9,494 nt of DNA from an uncultured Gammaproteobacteria bacterium (GTDB taxonomy: Bacteria > Pseudomonadota > Gammaproteobacteria > Nitrosococcales > Methylophagaceae): the NCBI GenBank assembly GCA_913058195.1, contig CAJXPP010000066.1:1-9494 (forward strand), written 5' to 3'. A model generated the notes under the pieces. That model saw only the letters and a program-made list of their open reading frames with translations. It had not been told where the DNA came from and ran no database searches. Of this stretch, positions 7,225 to 9,494 are shown in pieces. The stretch's first letter is position 1. Each line of letters begins with the position of its first letter. The translations under genes were made by a program, and so were the position numbers.

Positions 7225-8256
7225 GTGACAGTTCGAGTACTGATTGTTGACGATTCAGGTTTTTTTCGTAAACGCCTGTCTGAAATTATTTCCTCAGATC
7301 CTCTCTTATCTGTTGTAGGAATGGCAGAAAATGGTCTTGAGGCCATTGAACAAGTCAAAAATCTGCAGCCAGATGTCATTACTATGGATATTGAAATGCC
7401 AGTAATGAATGGTATTAATGCTGTTAAACAAATAATGGCTATTCAACCCATCCCAGTTTTAATACTATCGTCTTGGTCAACAGATGGTGCAAAAGCAACA
7501 TTAGATGCCTTAGATGCTGGTGCTATCGATTATATGCCTAAACGCTTTGAAGATATTTCAGCCGATAGTAGTGTTGCTCATCGTGCATTATGTAAACGCC
7601 TTTGTAAGTTAGCTAACTCAAAAGTAGTATCTCTAAACCTAACACCAAAGAAAAGAGTAAGTCAGGCAACTATATTAGTGAAAAAACAATCATTTAATTT
7701 AGTTGTAATAGGCACTTCTACTGGCGGCCCGATTGCTTTGCAAAAGGTATTAACCCAACTTCCAGCAGACTTTCCCTATCCGCTACTATTAATTCAACAT
7801 ATGCCGGCGTCATTTACACCTTCTTTTGCTGAACGACTCAACTCCCAATGTAAAATACGCATTAAACACGCTGAAAATGGCGATCTTCTATCAGCGGGTA
7901 CAGCCTACCTTGCTCCAGGTGGTACACAAATGCTCATCAAGGGAGATGGTTCAAAACGCTATCTTAAAATTCAAGCTGGCCTAGAAAGTCAGCCATACAA
8001 ACCCTGTATTGACACTACATTGGAATCACTAATTCAGCAATCTCCAAAAAAAATACTGACTGTTATTCTCACAGGAATGGGTTCAGACGGCTTAAAAGGC
8101 TGTCAAAAACTAAAACAATTAGGCGGCACGATCTGGGCTCAAGATGAACAAAGTAGTACCATTTATGGAATGCCTAAAGCTGTTGTGGAAGCAGGCATAG
8201 CAGATAAAATTTTAGATGTTATAGATATTGGTCATCATCTAGCGGAGCTTAAATAG
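7225..8256 (+). CDS. cheB: Chemoreceptor methylesterase/deamidase CheB
   Basis: CheB removes methyl groups from receptor glutamates and deamidates receptor glutamines, providing adaptation; CheA phosphorylation activates it. The 343 residues comprise a receiver domain (about 1-125; acidic pair D9/D10, phospho-acceptor D55 in TMDIEMP, K106), a linker (about 126-155), and the methylesterase domain (about 157-343) with an intact catalytic triad: S165 in GTSTGGP, H192 in QHMPASFT and D288 in GMGSDG. The start is a GTG at 7225, seven bases after the cheA stop; the best site is AGG at 7215-7217 with 7-base spacing. The N-terminus (VRVLIVDDSGFFRKR) agrees with Pseudomonas CheB. Its usual partner, the methyltransferase CheR, is not in the window. 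Homopolymers (T7 at 7260-7266, A8 at 8046-8053) do not break the frame. Confidence 0.97.
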   Translation: MTVRVLIVDDSGFFRKRLSEIISSDPLLSVVGMAENGLEAIEQVKNLQPDVITMDIEMPVMNGINAVKQIMAIQPIPVLILSSWSTDGAKATLDALDAGAIDYMPKRFEDISADSSVAHRALCKRLCKLANSKVVSLNLTPKKRVSQATILVKKQSFNLVVIGTSTGGPIALQKVLTQLPADFPYPLLLIQHMPASFTPSFAERLNSQCKIRIKHAENGDLLSAGTAYLAPGGTQMLIKGDGSKRYLKIQAGLESQPYKPCIDTTLESLIQQSPKKILTVILTGMGSDGLKGCQKLKQLGGTIWAQDEQSSTIYGMPKAVVEAGIADKILDVIDIGHHLAELK

Positions 8257-8258
8257 TC

Positions 8259-8999
8259 ATGGATATCCTCAGTTTACTAGGTATTATCATTGGCTTTGGC
8301 GCTATTATCGGCGGGCAGTACCTTGACGGTGGCCATATTGATTCCATCTTAAATGCCGTTGCCTTATTCATCGTCTTAGGCGGTACATTAGGTGCGGTAA
8401 TGCTACAAACACCCCTAAGCACCTTTCTACGCGCCTTAAAAATGCTCTCTTGGGTTTTTTTCCCTCCTCAACACTCGCCAAAAGAATTGCTTGAAAAGAT
8501 CTTAGAATGGAATCAAGTTGCACGTCGAGAAGGTTTATTTAAATTAGAGTCACTAGCTGATCTTGAAGAGGACCCTTTTATTCAAAAAGGCTTACAACTT
8601 ATTTCGGATGGCGGAACACCTGAAATGATTCGAGAAATTTTAGAAAATGATCTTTATATAGATGAATCTAAAGATATCCAGTCTGCAAAAGTCTATGAAG
8701 CAATGGGCGGTTACTCCCCTACAATCGGTATTATTGGTGCGGTATTAGGTCTTATTCATGTTATGAGAAATCTCGCAGAACCTTCATCATTAGGCTCTGG
8801 TATTGCAGTTGCATTTGTTGCCACCATTTATGGTGTCGGCCTCGCTAACTTGCTTTTTCTCCCTATCGCCAGCAAGTTAAGATCTACTATTGAGCGCCGC
8901 TCTAGTTATTATATTATGCTTATCGAGGGAATCATTAAAGTGGCTGATGGTGAAAATCCGCACATCATTGAAAGTCATTTACAAGTGTATATAGACTAA
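8259..8999 (+). CDS. motC: Flagellar motor stator protein MotC (MotA/ExbB family)
   Basis: This is the pentamer-forming stator subunit that, with MotD, makes an ion channel driving flagellar rotation. The 246 residues show four membrane segments (about 3-20, 30-50, 149-169 and 179-201), with a large cytoplasmic loop between the second and third. The loop contains RRE (89-91) and E97, near the charged residues that contact FliG in MotA. P154, in GGYSPTIGIIGAVLGL, aligns with the conserved Pro173 of E. coli MotA. Its position directly after cheB and before motD, and the N-terminus MDILSLLGIIIGF, fit MotC rather than the MotA of a separate motAB operon, but MotA-like naming is also possible. The start ATG is 2 bases after the cheB stop, with GGAG at 8244-8247. 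Confidence 0.94.
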   Translation: MDILSLLGIIIGFGAIIGGQYLDGGHIDSILNAVALFIVLGGTLGAVMLQTPLSTFLRALKMLSWVFFPPQHSPKELLEKILEWNQVARREGLFKLESLADLEEDPFIQKGLQLISDGGTPEMIREILENDLYIDESKDIQSAKVYEAMGGYSPTIGIIGAVLGLIHVMRNLAEPSSLGSGIAVAFVATIYGVGLANLLFLPIASKLRSTIERRSSYYIMLIEGIIKVADGENPHIIESHLQVYID

Positions 9000-9006
9000 G
9001 ATTATT

Positions 9007-9494
9007 ATGGCACGGAGAAGAAAAATTGAAGAGCCAGCCAATCACGAACGTTGGTTAATTTCATACGCTGACTTTATCACTCTATTGTTCGCCTTCTTTG
9101 TCGTTATGTACTCAATTTCATCTGTCAATGAAGGCAAGTACCGTGTCTTATCCGACACATTAGATGCAGCATTTTCAGATCCTAAGCGTTCAATAGACCC
9201 AATTCAAGTTGGTGAAATAGAGCGCGGTAATACAGAAAGAACCCCTGAAAATAATCCCAAGAATATCGCCGATCCTGACGCTATTGAAATATTCACATCA
9301 CCGCCGGTGTCTGAAGAAACCATACAAACAATTAATCAAATTAGCACCCAACTTAATGAGTCTTTAAAAGATCTAATAGACAATGAGGATGTCAATATCA
9401 AGCAAGGTGAAGACTGGCTGGAATTGGAAATGAAATCTAATGTGCTCTTCTTTAGCGGCGAAGCTCGCTTAGAAAATAGTGCGATTCCTATTAT
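9007..9494 (+). CDS. motD: Flagellar motor stator protein MotD (MotB family), 5' part
   Basis: MotD is the stator subunit that anchors the channel to peptidoglycan. Only 162 codons plus 2 bases are present; the frame is open to the window edge. The visible part has a basic N-terminus (MARRRKIEEP), one membrane helix (about 21-39, YADFITLLFAFFVVMYS) with the ion-binding Asp D22 (E. coli MotB D32), a periplasmic plug/linker (about 40-125, rich in Asn, Pro, Asp and Glu), and the beginning of the OmpA-like domain from about 128 (VNIKQGEDWLELEM, then VLFFSGEARL). The peptidoglycan-binding motif lies beyond the edge. The ATG is 7 bases after motC; only a weak AAG at 8998-9000 precedes it, so translation may depend on motC. 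Confidence 0.93.
   Translation, partial: MARRRKIEEPANHERWLISYADFITLLFAFFVVMYSISSVNEGKYRVLSDTLDAAFSDPKRSIDPIQVGEIERGNTERTPENNPKNIADPDAIEIFTSPPVSEETIQTINQISTQLNESLKDLIDNEDVNIKQGEDWLELEMKSNVLFFSGEARLENSAIPI

Noticed and set aside
8452..8464. G3-T7-C3 run in motC as a programmed frameshift or terminator
   Set aside because: It encodes a normal W-V-F-F-P-P stretch after the second membrane helix, has no stem before the T run, and the frame continues through a complete MotC.

Overview
This window is one continuous plus-strand flagellar/chemotaxis gene cluster from a bacterium that is most likely a polar-flagellated gammaproteobacterium. Three things support that: the gene order flhA-flhF-flhG(fleN)-fliA-cheY-cheZ-cheA-cheB-motC-motD, which is the arrangement known from Pseudomonas; the presence of CheZ; and the FlhF/FlhG pair that sets polar flagellar position and number. 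The DNA is clearly AT-rich, so it is not a typical high-GC Pseudomonas, and I cannot name a genus. The first 47 bases are not biological. They read as the end of an Illumina P7 primer, an 8-base i7 index, the Nextera read-2 adapter and the Tn5 mosaic end, so genomic sequence starts at base 48.

Layout: 48-1234 is the C-terminal part of flhA (flagellar export gate), cut by the adapter junction. Next are flhF (SRP-like GTPase) and flhG (MinD-like ATPase), overlapping by 8 bases, then fliA (sigma-28) directly after flhG. The chemotaxis block follows: cheY, cheZ, cheA and cheB. The window ends with the stator pair motC and motD; motD runs off the right edge at 9494. Gaps between genes are 0 to 22 bases, no stretch of 300 bases lacks a gene, and I see no terminator or credible internal promoter, so the cluster looks like one long transcription unit with its promoter upstream of the window.

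How the genes work together: FlhF and FlhG place and count the flagellum, FlhA exports its parts, and FliA switches on late flagellar and chemotaxis genes. CheA passes phosphate to CheY, which reverses the motor, and to CheB, which demethylates receptors. CheZ removes phosphate from CheY. MotC/MotD form the torque-generating ion channel. cheW and the ParC/ParP-type polar chemotaxis genes usually found in this neighbourhood would be expected downstream of motD, outside the window.

Most of this is well-known biology and I see no evidence of a new system. The most interesting detail is in CheA. It has no recognisable globular P2 domain. Its long Ala/Pro-rich linker instead carries two copies of a short acidic-hydrophobic motif that closely resembles the C-terminal tail of the neighbouring CheZ, and also the N-terminal CheY-binding peptide of FliM. 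This suggests CheA recruits CheY through short linear motifs.
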